Shown here in pieces: positions 50,110 through 58,900 of a DNA stretch of 64,000 bases. The notes below the pieces were generated by a model. The model was not told the DNA's origin and made no database searches. It saw only the letters and a program-made list of their open reading frames with translations. The DNA is from Hirschia baltica ATCC 49814 (GTDB lineage Bacteria > Pseudomonadota > Alphaproteobacteria > Caulobacterales > Hyphomonadaceae). Both the position numbers and the translations under genes were made by a program. The DNA lies in assembly GCF_000023785.1 (NCBI RefSeq), contig NC_012982.1, positions 1,302,001 to 1,366,000 of the forward strand, in the 5' to 3' direction. The number at the start of each line of letters is the position of its first letter. The first letter of the stretch is position 1.

Positions 50110-51246
50110 TTAGGCGGCTTGTTGTTTGTGCTTTCGGTTTGCAAAAAATGTAGGGTCTATCTCAGGGCGGCCAAAGTGGAAGCCTTGTGCGAGCATGACA
50201 CCTGCATTGAGAAGAGTTTGCCGATCAAATTCATTTTCAACGCGCTCACCAACAACAGACATGCCTAACTCCCTACACATGCTGGAAATAGCGCGCATTA
50301 GTGCAGTATTTCGTTCGTTGGACACTTGTCCATTCAAAAAACAACCATCAAATTTCACACCATCGACGTTTAATGCTCGCAAGTAACCAAATGACGCTGC
50401 GCCTGCACCAAAGTCATCCAGCACGATTTTAACATTGCTTCGTTTAAGGAGTTCGACTGCATTTGCTGCTGTATCTATATCGTGCATTTCAGATGATTCG
50501 GTTATTTCGAGAATAAGTTGTCTTTTATCAAATTCGTAAGCTTGAACGATGCGATTGAGTTCGGCAGCAATATCCGTTTTTTGGATGGATTGACCTGAAA
50601 TGTTGACAGCTAGTTTTAGGTTGTGACCAGTCGGGTGAGACATGCGTTGGCAAGCTGCATCCAACATAATACAATCTAGTTCTGAAATAATCCCACGCCG
50701 TTCAGCCGCAACGATCATTGGGTAGGGCGAACCCTCAAATGGGAACCGTGCAAGAATTTCATAGTGTCTCAATTGTCCTGTTTGCGTGCAGACAATGGGT
50801 TGTCGGGCGGCTTTCAATTCGGGAGAGGCAATTGCGCTTCTGAAGGCGCGAACCAAATGTTCATCGATTTGCTGATCTTTCATGATCGTGTGACATGTAA
50901 GGTCGGCAAAGGCTAGGCGATAAATTGCCTGATTGTTTTGGCAACGTTGAACGGTAATTCGTCGACCACTTGGTGCAAAACTCATGTCATCAAAAGTTGC
51001 TCTATCTCCGGGAGAAAGCGTCGCGAAACAGGCTTGCAGCTGTGATAAATCCGGGACGTTTATAAGTTGAAATAAATTTGAGAGCACCAGCATTCGCACA
51101 TCCACCGTATTGAGAAGGTGGCCGTCACCTTCCGCAAAAATAATGGTCCCATTTGCGTCAGCTTCTAGAAAAAGGTCATTCGCTGAGTTTGCGATGATGT
51201 CTTTTCTGTTTGTGGTCTTGATAGTCGATTGCATTGTGTGTCTCAC
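50110..51246 (-). CDS. EAL-domain protein (c-di-GMP phosphodiesterase-like)
   Basis: 378 residues. The N-terminal about 130 residues resemble a degenerate PAS/sensor module (DLFLEADANGTIIFAEGDG). The EAL domain begins with YEILARF (EIL instead of EAL, about residue 172) and keeps LKLAVNISGQS Asn, LILEITESSE Glu, IVLDDFGAGAASF Asp-Asp, GVKFDG Lys and VVGERVENE Glu. Most catalytic residues are therefore present, and activity is likely but not sure. First gene of an inferred operon with a receiver and a PleC-like kinase. Confidence 0.88.
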   Translation of the reverse strand: MRHTMQSTIKTTNRKDIIANSANDLFLEADANGTIIFAEGDGHLLNTVDVRMLVLSNLFQLINVPDLSQLQACFATLSPGDRATFDDMSFAPSGRRITVQRCQNNQAIYRLAFADLTCHTIMKDQQIDEHLVRAFRSAIASPELKAARQPIVCTQTGQLRHYEILARFPFEGSPYPMIVAAERRGIISELDCIMLDAACQRMSHPTGHNLKLAVNISGQSIQKTDIAAELNRIVQAYEFDKRQLILEITESSEMHDIDTAANAVELLKRSNVKIVLDDFGAGAASFGYLRALNVDGVKFDGCFLNGQVSNERNTALMRAISSMCRELGMSVVGERVENEFDRQTLLNAGVMLAQGFHFGRPEIDPTFFANRKHKQQAA

Positions 51247-51505
51247 ATTTTTTATTATGTAAGTCTCTACAATATCGACGTTGAAGATGGTTAAAGGTAA
51301 AGGGTGAAATTTTTGGTTTACTGACTTTATTATCTTACGATATCTGCTCGATAAATTAATATATATAAAATCAGTGGTTTAATGTTCCAAATTGATACGA
51401 ATTTAGACGATTCATCACTGTTAAAATTACACGCTCGCGCGCCAAGGTTAATACCTGTTCAGGTTTGCAAACTGCATGGAGTTTACACCACATGCAGTCT
51501 TGTTC

Positions 51506-54148
51506 TTAATTACTACTAAGAGCAAGTGCTCGCGTGATAATGTCTTGAGCATTTTTGGAAAGATTAGCGTCATCCAGTCTGCGCAATTGTTTTTCTGCGT
51601 GCGCTTGGCGATCAGGTGAAAAGCGTCTCCAGCTTTCAAAAGATGTTGTAAGGCGTGCAGAAAGGGCGGGGTTTAGACCATCCACTTTCAATATTATGTC
51701 TGTCAGGAACTCATATCCCCATCCATCAGGTGCATGAAATCCAACCGGATTATTCATTGCAAAAGCAGCAGCGACAGCGCGCACGCGGTTTGGATTCTTA
51801 AAATCAAAATCTGGGTGACTGCACAGGCGATGTAATCGCGCACGCAAATCAGCCCTGATAGACATAGCCTGCACTGAGAACCATTTGTCCATGACGATAG
51901 GGGTGTCTTTCCACTCTTCCTCAAATGCCAGTAGAGCTTTATCGAAATATTCTCCGCTAGGGCCGCCATTTTCAACATTTGCCAAAGCATTTAATGCAGA
52001 AAGTTTTTCAGTCATTGTTGGGGCAGATAAGAAACTTTCATAAATACGATCTGCATGCTCGTCCTGTAATCCTGAAAGCAGATCAATCGCTGCAGCTTTC
52101 AAGGCACGTCGTCCGGCAGCAGCAGCTGATGGATCAAACACACCTGTATCTGAGTGTTGCACTGTTGCGACGAGTGATCCTTGCATGTGTCGCGCAATAG
52201 CGCGCTTCAATTTCAATCTTGTTGCATGTAATTTTGAAGGATCAGCGTCTTTTTGATCAAGAATAAGTTCTCCAACAGTTGGCATGCGCAGGATTAAGGC
52301 TGCAAAAGCAGGATCATCAATTGTTGCTGTATAGGCTTCATCAATTGCATCGATGAATGCACTTAAACTATCTTTGTGATCGCCGTCTTCGTCTTTTGAC
52401 ATTTCCAGCAAGATGTTGCGCGCTAAGGTTTGTAAACCTTCCCATTGCGCAAAGGGGTCATTGTCAGCTGCTGCGAGTGCAGAGCGATTTGCATCATTGA
52501 GGCCATCCACAAGTCTTACTGGAGCTGAAAAACCGCGATTGAGTGAATGAATCGGTGCAGAACTGACATCGGTGAAGACGAAGTCCTGTTCAAAATCACG
52601 TAAAATCAACAAGTGTTCATCATTGGCTTGGCCGTTGAGCTTTGTTGAAAGACGCCGTCCCTTTCCTGAAAATAAAGCTGTTTTCAGAGGTATTGGGAGT
52701 GCGATTTTATCGGGCTGTCCAGGAGTTGCAGATGTGTGCTGTTTTAAGGTCAGAGTGTAGGTGCGAGCAATTGTGTCGTGTACGCCTTTGGCTGTGACAG
52801 TGGGTGTCCCTGATTGTGAATACCATCTTGCAAAATTGCGTAAGTCTTCAGACGTCGATAGCTGCATTGCATTTAAAAAATCTTCAATTGTAGCAGCTTT
52901 CCCGTCGTAGCTATCGAAATAGCGGTTTAGACCTGCAAAGAATGCAGTGTCACCAATTAAAACACGCAACATACGAATGAGCTCAGCACCTTTTTCATAT
53001 ACTGTTGCAGTATATAAATTATCTATGCGAGCATATTCATCTGGCCGTACAGCATGGGCTAGTGGACCAGCGTCTTCTGCAAACTGGCGAGAGCGAAGTC
53101 TAATGACGTCCTTGATGCGCGTCACTGAGCGCGAACGCATATCCGCAGAAAATTCTTGATCACGATAGACGGTCAAACCTTCTTTCAAGCAAAGTTGAAA
53201 CCAGTCACGACAAGTAATGCGGTTTCCGGTCCAATTGTGAAAATATTCGTGTGCAACAATGCTTTCTATTGCTTCAAAATCTGCATCAGTTGCCGTTTGG
53301 CCATCTGCTAAAACATAGGCTGCGTTGAATATGTTCAACCCTTTGTTTTCCATGGCTCCAAAGTTGAAGTCACGTACGGCTACAATATTGAAAACATCCA
53401 GATCATATTCACGGCCAAATACATCTTCATCCCACGACATGGAGCGTTTCAATGCATCCATAGCATATGCAGAGCGATCGCTGTCGCCCTTATCAACATA
53501 GATCGCTAATGGTGTTTCTTTTCCTGACATTGTGGTGAAGCTGTCAGTGTAGACATCAAAATCACCCGCGACCAATGCAAAAAGATAAGAAGGCTTTGGG
53601 TGTGGGTCTGACCATATTGCAAAATGGCGATCTGTTCCGATATTTCCACTTCGAACTGGGTTACCGTTGGAGAGCAAATAAGGGTAGGCGTCTTTATCTG
53701 CTTCCATGCGAACATCAAACGGAGCAAGGACATCAGGACGATCAGGGTAATATGTTATGCGGCGAAACCCTTCAGCCTCACACTGAGTGCAAAAACGACC
53801 ACCCGACATGTATAGCCCTGAAAGCTGTGTATTTGTTTCTGGTGATATTTCAGTTTCGATTTCTAGACAAAATTCGCCAGCAGGCATGTGAATGCTAATG
53901 CCTTCAGGAGTTATTTCATATTCCTCCTCAGGAACAGCAAGACCGTTTATTGCTATAGAAATGAGTTTAAGGTTTTCACCGTCTAAATTCATCAAAGCAT
54001 GTTCGCCAAATGATCTTTTACCGGTCATCTTGTTGCGAACGCGTGTTTTTGTCGGCTCCAGAAAGAAGTCTAAGTGGACATGCTTTATGACAAAAGGATA
54101 TGGGCGGTAGTCTGTGAGACGGACCGGTGGGGGCGTGTCAGTACGCAT
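51506..54148 (-). CDS. pepN: Aminopeptidase N (M1 family)
   Basis: An 880-residue cytosolic zinc aminopeptidase. The substrate motif GAMENKGLNIFN (about residue 270) and zinc site VAHEYFHNWTGNR with the downstream KEGLTVYRD Glu (about 302-325) are intact. The N-terminal beta domain (YPFVIKHVHLDFFLEP..) and C-terminal helical domain match PepN of E. coli in length. Trims N-terminal residues from peptides in protein turnover. A 271-base AT-rich upstream gap may hold the promoter. Nothing unusual. Confidence 0.97.
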   Translation of the reverse strand: MRTDTPPPVRLTDYRPYPFVIKHVHLDFFLEPTKTRVRNKMTGKRSFGEHALMNLDGENLKLISIAINGLAVPEEEYEITPEGISIHMPAGEFCLEIETEISPETNTQLSGLYMSGGRFCTQCEAEGFRRITYYPDRPDVLAPFDVRMEADKDAYPYLLSNGNPVRSGNIGTDRHFAIWSDPHPKPSYLFALVAGDFDVYTDSFTTMSGKETPLAIYVDKGDSDRSAYAMDALKRSMSWDEDVFGREYDLDVFNIVAVRDFNFGAMENKGLNIFNAAYVLADGQTATDADFEAIESIVAHEYFHNWTGNRITCRDWFQLCLKEGLTVYRDQEFSADMRSRSVTRIKDVIRLRSRQFAEDAGPLAHAVRPDEYARIDNLYTATVYEKGAELIRMLRVLIGDTAFFAGLNRYFDSYDGKAATIEDFLNAMQLSTSEDLRNFARWYSQSGTPTVTAKGVHDTIARTYTLTLKQHTSATPGQPDKIALPIPLKTALFSGKGRRLSTKLNGQANDEHLLILRDFEQDFVFTDVSSAPIHSLNRGFSAPVRLVDGLNDANRSALAAADNDPFAQWEGLQTLARNILLEMSKDEDGDHKDSLSAFIDAIDEAYTATIDDPAFAALILRMPTVGELILDQKDADPSKLHATRLKLKRAIARHMQGSLVATVQHSDTGVFDPSAAAAGRRALKAAAIDLLSGLQDEHADRIYESFLSAPTMTEKLSALNALANVENGGPSGEYFDKALLAFEEEWKDTPIVMDKWFSVQAMSIRADLRARLHRLCSHPDFDFKNPNRVRAVAAAFAMNNPVGFHAPDGWGYEFLTDIILKVDGLNPALSARLTTSFESWRRFSPDRQAHAEKQLRRLDDANLSKNAQDIITRALALSSN

Positions 54149-54419
54149 GATGTCTTAACTCCGTAATGGATGCTCTTCGATCAAATTTTTAAGAGCATAC
54201 TCATTAACGCAGATATCTGTTTTTCTATGAAATTTAAACCCGCTCCAGAATAATTGTATGGTAAATCAGGGAGCAAATCACTTAAATGCAAAAAAAATGT
54301 TCTAAATAGAGCGATTTGGCTAATAATTAGAATGTAATTTAGGTGTAAATTACATTGAAACTAGTAATTTTTTGACGCTTTTTGAAACCGATTAAGGTTA
54401 ATATTGGAACAGGCTAGGC

Positions 54420-54986
54420 TTACTCAGCAGCCTGAGGTTTTTCAGCGGCTGAATTGGGGGTGTCGTAAATTGTTCTGAGCAATGACGTTCCTTGTTTAGC
54501 AAGTTGAACAATATCATTGGGAAGATCATCAGGATCTTGAGCCACACAACGTGACAGAACTTTAGCCAGTTTCATAAGTTGCGGTGCTGCGCAGATTATC
54601 CGAGCTTGAAATTCGATTTTTAAAGGATCGCGATCATACTCTGCACTTGGCACGCGCCAACCACCCCAGTCTTTTTCGTCTGTAACAACCTTTGGGAAAG
54701 TGCCAGGGTGAGGATGATCTGTTGCCTGCTCAGATTCTTTCCACCGGTTTTTCTCACGAATAACGCGCCAACTTTCGAGGTCACCGATTGAGTCTGTTGG
54801 TCCATTTGTTTTGTCAGCGGTCAATTCTGTGGCTGCAAATTCCCGACCTAAACCGACATCATAATGGATTTTCAAAGGCTCATCTAGGCCCTTGACCCAC
54901 TGAGGAATCACTTTTTCAACGACCGCCCATGTGCCGACTGGCTTCACAAATACTTTTTGATTTTTATGAAACGACGCTTTGGCCAT
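54420..54986 (-). CDS. Conserved hypothetical protein
   Basis: A 188-residue soluble protein, unrecognised. The first 50 residues look like a small beta-barrel (NQKVFVKPVGTWAVVEKVIP..IHYDVGLGREF), a central loop holds WGGWRVPSAEYDRDPLKIEF (about residue 105), and the C-terminus is helical (ARIICAAPQLMKLAKVLSRCV) with an Ala/Glu-rich end. There is no signal peptide. Its composition matches its neighbours, and it is probably conserved in related bacteria. A good GAGGGAT ribosome binding site lies before the ATG. Confidence 0.55.
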   Translation of the reverse strand: MAKASFHKNQKVFVKPVGTWAVVEKVIPQWVKGLDEPLKIHYDVGLGREFAATELTADKTNGPTDSIGDLESWRVIREKNRWKESEQATDHPHPGTFPKVVTDEKDWGGWRVPSAEYDRDPLKIEFQARIICAAPQLMKLAKVLSRCVAQDPDDLPNDIVQLAKQGTSLLRTIYDTPNSAAEKPQAAE

Positions 54987-55084
54987 ATCTCTAATCCCTC
55001 AATGATTTAGATCAGAGTATCAAAAAGGTTTTAGATTGGCGTTGAGTTATACCAGAAAATTTGTACGAAACTTATAAGATAAAA

Positions 55085-55306
55085 TCAGGAATCGGATGGC
55101 ATTTTCCAACCTACGAATAACACAGCTATGGCAATGAGCAGCCCAATGACTGCATAAGCATCTGCAACGCCTAGCGGACCGTGAGTGAGTTCACGAAAAC
55201 TACTCAAAGCATACCAAGGCAACATTACGAGCCCCAATGCAAGATAAGCACGTTTCTTGGTCAGGATTCTAAATCCTAAAAGTTGTTTTCCTAGTGGTTG
55301 TGACAA
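55085..55306 (-). CDS. Small two-span membrane protein
   Basis: 73 residues with two hydrophobic helices at about 19-34 (YLALGLVMLPWYALSSF) and 48-66 (YAVIGLLIAIAVLFVGWKM), separated by a short loop with ELTHGPLGVAD. Unrecognised. It is the only good frame in this stretch and lies upstream of the previous hypothetical on the same strand, divergent from the M48 protease gene. Confidence 0.5.
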   Translation of the reverse strand: MSQPLGKQLLGFRILTKKRAYLALGLVMLPWYALSSFRELTHGPLGVADAYAVIGLLIAIAVLFVGWKMPSDS

Positions 55307-55527
55307 AATATGCTCCCCATTTTCTAATGATGATCTCAGTCACCTTCATTGATATTGTTCAATTAAACGGCATTAATTAGTTTCTTGCGACATAGACTAT
55401 AGTCCTACGCTCATCCTCTATTCATGCATCACTTGATAGTTTTGTTGTAAGTAGCGAGTATAAATGGGTTTTCCAAAATGAACTTTATGGTAAACCTAAC
55501 ATATCTAGTTTTAGGAGGGATTGGGAA

Positions 55528-56379
55528 ATGTGTGACAATCACCAAATCGTGCAAAGCGCGAATGGGCCAATACAATTGCATCGTCGAGACGTTGTAAGAG
55601 GCCTTTGGGCCGGTACTATTGTTGCTTTTTCTGGAGCAAGTGTGTCCGGATGTTCAACAAACCCAGCTACGGGTCGATCTCAATTAACTTTCATGTCTGA
55701 TTCTCAATTAGTTGAGATGTCAGCCAGCGCTTGGGCGCAAACCAAACAAGAAACACCGATTTCAAGTGATCGTGCAGCGAATGCGCGCTTATTGCGTATC
55801 GGCGAAAGAATTCGCACAGTTGCTTCAGAACGTACACCTTCACTTGCACAAGCAGATTGGGAATTTGTTGTTTTTGATTCCGATCAAAAAAATGCTTTTG
55901 TAATGCCGGGTGGTAAAGTTGGGTTTTATAAAGGTCTGATGGATTATTCAGATAATGATGATCAAATCGCTGCTGTTCTTGGACACGAAGTCGGACATGT
56001 CGAAGGGCGTCACTCCAATGAACGTATGAGTCAGCAAACGCTTGGACAAGTTGCTCTTGTTGGAACAACTGTTGCGGTTGGAACATCTGATATGAGCAGC
56101 ACGGAACAACAAATGGTGATGGCTGCTGCTGGAGCCGGACTTTCATTGGGAATCATTCTTCCTTACTCACGTAAACACGAGTTGGAAGCTGACCTTCTTG
56201 GCGTTGATTCTATGTATAAGGCTGGATACGACGTTAAAGAATCTGTGCGTCTCTGGGAAAAAATGGGTCAGGGCAGTGAAGGTGCACCACCAGAATGGAT
56301 GTCGACACACCCAAGCGCGAGTACACGGGTGCGTGAATTGACAAACTATATCAATTCTAAAGGCTATGCAGTCATGTAA
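55528..56379 (+). CDS. M48 family metalloprotease, lipoprotein with twin-arginine signal
   Basis: A 283-residue zinc protease of the M48/Loi family. The N-terminus has a twin-arginine signal (LHRRDVVRGLWAG) with a lipobox (SVSGC, Cys about 42), so it is probably exported by Tat and lipidated. The peptidase site is VLGHEVGHVEGRHSNERM (HExxH, about 152), with the third ligand in the KHELEADLLGVD helix (about 212). PGGKVGFYKGLM precedes the active site as in the family. Likely acts in outer-membrane quality control. AGGAGGG lies upstream of the start. The Tat type is unusual for this family but the RR pair is clear. Confidence 0.88.
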   Translation: MCDNHQIVQSANGPIQLHRRDVVRGLWAGTIVAFSGASVSGCSTNPATGRSQLTFMSDSQLVEMSASAWAQTKQETPISSDRAANARLLRIGERIRTVASERTPSLAQADWEFVVFDSDQKNAFVMPGGKVGFYKGLMDYSDNDDQIAAVLGHEVGHVEGRHSNERMSQQTLGQVALVGTTVAVGTSDMSSTEQQMVMAAAGAGLSLGIILPYSRKHELEADLLGVDSMYKAGYDVKESVRLWEKMGQGSEGAPPEWMSTHPSASTRVRELTNYINSKGYAVM

Positions 56380-56464
56380 ATTGAAATTTGCGCAAATTCG
56401 GGCTTGCAGAGTTCGCGCATTCGATTTATTACCCGCACCTCAACTTTCGCAGTTGAAGAAATGT

Positions 56465-56541
56465 GCCGTCTTAGCTCAGTAGGTTAGAGCGCCTGGTTGT
56501 GGACCAGGAGGTCCCAGGTTCGAGACCCGGAGGCGGTACCA
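56465..56541 (+). tRNA. tRNA-His (anticodon GTG)
   Basis: A complete cloverleaf: acceptor GCCGTCT (56465-56471) pairs with AGGCGGT (56531-56537), D arm AGCTCAGTAGGTTAGAGC, anticodon stem CCTGG/CCAGG with loop TTGTGGA, and T loop TTCGAGA. Discriminator is A73 (56538) and CCA is encoded (56539-56541). The base before position 1 is T, not the usual G-1. This is the A73/no-G-1 type known from many alphaproteobacteria. One T-stem A-C mismatch is seen. Confidence 0.95.
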
Positions 56542-56564
56542 TTCTTCAAGCGTAGATGATTATA

Positions 56565-56603
56565 AAAAAAGCCTCCTTAGACACATGTCTTGGAGGCTTT
56601 TTT
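56565..56603. terminator. Bidirectional intrinsic terminator
   Basis: AAAAAAGCCTCC (56565-56576) pairs with GGAGGCTTTTTT (56592-56603) over 12 bp with a 15-base loop. A run of A on one side and T on the other allows it to stop both the tRNA-His transcript and the convergent exonuclease gene, whose stop is at 56622. Confidence 0.9.
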
Positions 56604-56621
56604 ATGTTTCATAGAAATGTT

Positions 56622-57125
56622 TCAGGCACGGCGTTTAATCTGTTGCACCGATTCTTTCCCACATTCATGAAGATAGAAATTGCGTAAGCTTAATGCATCC
56701 CAAAGCGCGTTGTGACGTACGGCACCTTCTAGATTTGTGAAATATGCATCCACACGGCGCATTTCTACATTAAAACTAGGAAGATTAATCATGCTTCCGG
56801 GAGATATCATCATAATATTCATAAGGTGTGAAATATCTTCAGGCCAATCAGCAACAAATATTATGTTGTTATCGCCTCGGAGAAGGCGCTGCAATTCCAT
56901 TCCCCATTGTGCGCGGTCCATATGAGTTGGAGATAGGCCGTTCGCTGATATAACAGGCAGAACATAATCTGCGACCCATGGATCGATTTTATCGCTGGAA
57001 ACAAGTGTATTTATTTCGGCTTTGGGTAATGCAAGATATAAAGGCGTGCCGTGCTCAGGGGCGATTGCGATTGAGATAATTTCTCCGCCAAAACTATTGA
57101 ATTCACAATCAACAAAGTAACGCAC
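56622..57125 (-). CDS. DEDDh 3'-5' exonuclease family protein
   Basis: A 167-residue protein whose motifs fit a small DEDDh exonuclease (Rv2179c/Exonuc_X_2 type): FVDCEFNSFGGEIISI has the D..E of motif I, FVADWPEDISHLM the D of motif II, and VRHNALWDALSLRNFYL the H..D of motif III. The family degrades RNA or DNA from the 3' end; the substrate here is not known. It ends next to a terminator shared with tRNA-His. Complete. Confidence 0.8.
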   Translation of the reverse strand: MRYFVDCEFNSFGGEIISIAIAPEHGTPLYLALPKAEINTLVSSDKIDPWVADYVLPVISANGLSPTHMDRAQWGMELQRLLRGDNNIIFVADWPEDISHLMNIMMISPGSMINLPSFNVEMRRVDAYFTNLEGAVRHNALWDALSLRNFYLHECGKESVQQIKRRA

Positions 57126-57437
57126 GACAAATATTCCTCCCGTCCATTAGATATTGGACGATTATCCATTATTTGAGAGTAACGTTACGCCCACACACTG
57201 GACCTTTTTAATAAGGTTCTCTTTGTGCGTGGGCTGCAACGTAGTCAGTCTGGTCTTCAAATACAGGTATAGACTATTAACGTTAAGAAGCCGATGTTTA
57301 ACAAAAGAAAGTCTCTGCCTATTTTGGTAACCTTTTGATGACCATAAATTTGCAACCTTTTTTCTTCGACAATTTTGCTTGTGTGATTTAAGAACTATCT
57401 GAAATCAGAGTGTTTAAGTGAGGATCTAACTTTCAGA
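57126..57437. other. Intergenic region with imperfect long hairpin
   Basis: 312 bases without a gene. GCCCACACAC (57189-57198) pairs with GTGCGTGGGC (57225-57234) with one mismatch; inside it ACCTT (57202-57206) pairs with AAGGT (57213-57217). The rest is AT-rich and probably carries promoters for the divergent exonuclease and aryl-polyene-type operons. I see no clear -35/-10 pair. Confidence 0.5.
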
Positions 57438-58451
57438 ATGGGTGATTACAAATCTGAAAATTGGGCGTCCCAGTCTGAAAGAGGGACAAGGCTAGGTATT
57501 TTGATATCTGCCAAGATTTACAGATTGTTCGGTAGAAGAGTCTCTATGATCCTGCTGTCTCCAGTTGTCTTTTTCTTTTATTTAAGTGGTGTTCAGCAAA
57601 GACGTGCTTCAAGAGCCTATCTAAATCGTGCCTACGAGCAGGGCTTGATGGCCAAGAAACCTAGTTTTCTGACTGGATTTTTACATTTTATGGCATTTGC
57701 AGGTTCCATGCTTGATAAACTTGCCAGCTGGACAGGGGAAATCAACAATACGCATGTTGCAGGGGTTGATGATGGTGAATTTGATGCCGCCAAGAATACA
57801 GGCAGAGGGGCACTAGTCCTGACTGGCCATCTTGGAAACCCTGAATTAATCCGTGCTGTCGCCACTGTGAATAAACGTTTTTCCGTGACTGTTTTGATGC
57901 ATACAAAAAATGCAGAGCAGTTTAATTCGGTCATAAATCAGTTTTCAAAACATTCGACCGTTCGACTTGTGCAAGTTGATGACATAGATATTTCCGTTGC
58001 GATGCAATTGTCTTCTCGCGTAGACGAAGGTGAATGGATAGTGATGGCAGCGGATCGGCCACCACCGCATGGCACCGCAAAAAATAGCACAGTGGACGTG
58101 GATTTTCTTGGAGGCAAAGCGCCATTTCCGATCGGACCATATATTTTAGGGGCTGCCCTCAAATGTCCTGTCTATTTTTTATCCTGCATTCGCACCAATC
58201 AGCAGCCATCATTTTCTATCATGTTTCGTCATTTTGCTGATCCAGTATTTTTACCGAGAAAAGATAGATCACAAGCGTTGCAAGCTTATGCGCAGCAATA
58301 TGCAGAATTATTGAAAGAAGCTTTGGCCATGGCACCTAAGCAATGGTTCAATTTTTACGATTTCTGGGGTGATTTTTCTGGGCAGACCAAAGAGACAAGC
58401 TCTGATAGCTCTCACTCTAGCGCGGCGGACTCTGATTCTGTCTTGAATTAA
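57438..58451 (+). CDS. LpxL/HtrB-like lysophospholipid acyltransferase, lipid cluster
   Basis: 337 residues of the lipid A acyltransferase family: an N-terminal membrane anchor (VSMILLSPVVFFFYLSG), the HxxxxE catalytic motif in LTGHLGNPEL (about residue 130), and AADRPPPHG in the acceptor site region, followed by FLGGKAPFPIGPY. In aryl polyene clusters such an enzyme is thought to attach the polyene to a lipid or sugar. A Ser/Asp-rich tail ends the protein. First gene of a run of seven genes on the same strand, each separated by no more than 26 bases. Confidence 0.85.
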   Translation: MGDYKSENWASQSERGTRLGILISAKIYRLFGRRVSMILLSPVVFFFYLSGVQQRRASRAYLNRAYEQGLMAKKPSFLTGFLHFMAFAGSMLDKLASWTGEINNTHVAGVDDGEFDAAKNTGRGALVLTGHLGNPELIRAVATVNKRFSVTVLMHTKNAEQFNSVINQFSKHSTVRLVQVDDIDISVAMQLSSRVDEGEWIVMAADRPPPHGTAKNSTVDVDFLGGKAPFPIGPYILGAALKCPVYFLSCIRTNQQPSFSIMFRHFADPVFLPRKDRSQALQAYAQQYAELLKEALAMAPKQWFNFYDFWGDFSGQTKETSSDSSHSSAADSDSVLN

Positions 58452-58477
58452 GAAAAATAGTTGGGAATAGTCATTTT

Positions 58478-58900
58478 ATGAGACGGGCAATTGTCAAAGT
58501 TGAAACGCAAAGTGAAGCGCAATTTCACGACATCGACCCGATGAATATTGTCTGGCATGGAAATTATCCACGTTTTTTTGAATTAGGCCGCGTCAAACTG
58601 TTAGACGAAATCGCATATGGCTATGAAGAGATGAAGGCATCTGGTTTTGCTTGGCCGGTGATTGAAATGAATATTCGCTATGCGCATCCCATTGTCTTGC
58701 GTGAGAAGATTATCATTGTTGCGGGACTGACAGAATGGGAAAACCGCCTTAAAATTGACTTTGAAATCAGAAACAAAGAAACAAACAAGCGATTGTGTAA
58801 AGCCTATACGACGCATGTCGCTGTCGATATCAAAACGAACAACATGTTATGGGAAACGCCAGACGTGTTTCGTAAAAAACTGGAGCCGTTTCTTAAATGA
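58478..58900 (+). CDS. Acyl-CoA/ACP thioesterase (4HBT hotdog family)
   Basis: A 140-residue hotdog-fold thioesterase. The active segment FHDIDPMNIVWHGNYPRFFE (Asp about 21) is the 4-hydroxybenzoyl-CoA thioesterase/YbgC motif, and a GR..LLDEIAYGYEEMKA helix follows. It likely releases or edits the acyl chain in the polyene pathway. ATGA overlaps the next gene. Clusters of this type usually have a thioesterase at this place. Confidence 0.9.
   Translation: MRRAIVKVETQSEAQFHDIDPMNIVWHGNYPRFFELGRVKLLDEIAYGYEEMKASGFAWPVIEMNIRYAHPIVLREKIIIVAGLTEWENRLKIDFEIRNKETNKRLCKAYTTHVAVDIKTNNMLWETPDVFRKKLEPFLK

Noticed and set aside
56465-56541. tRNA-His as an attachment site of an integrated element
   Set aside because: No integrase gene nearby and no second copy of the tRNA 3' end seen in the window.
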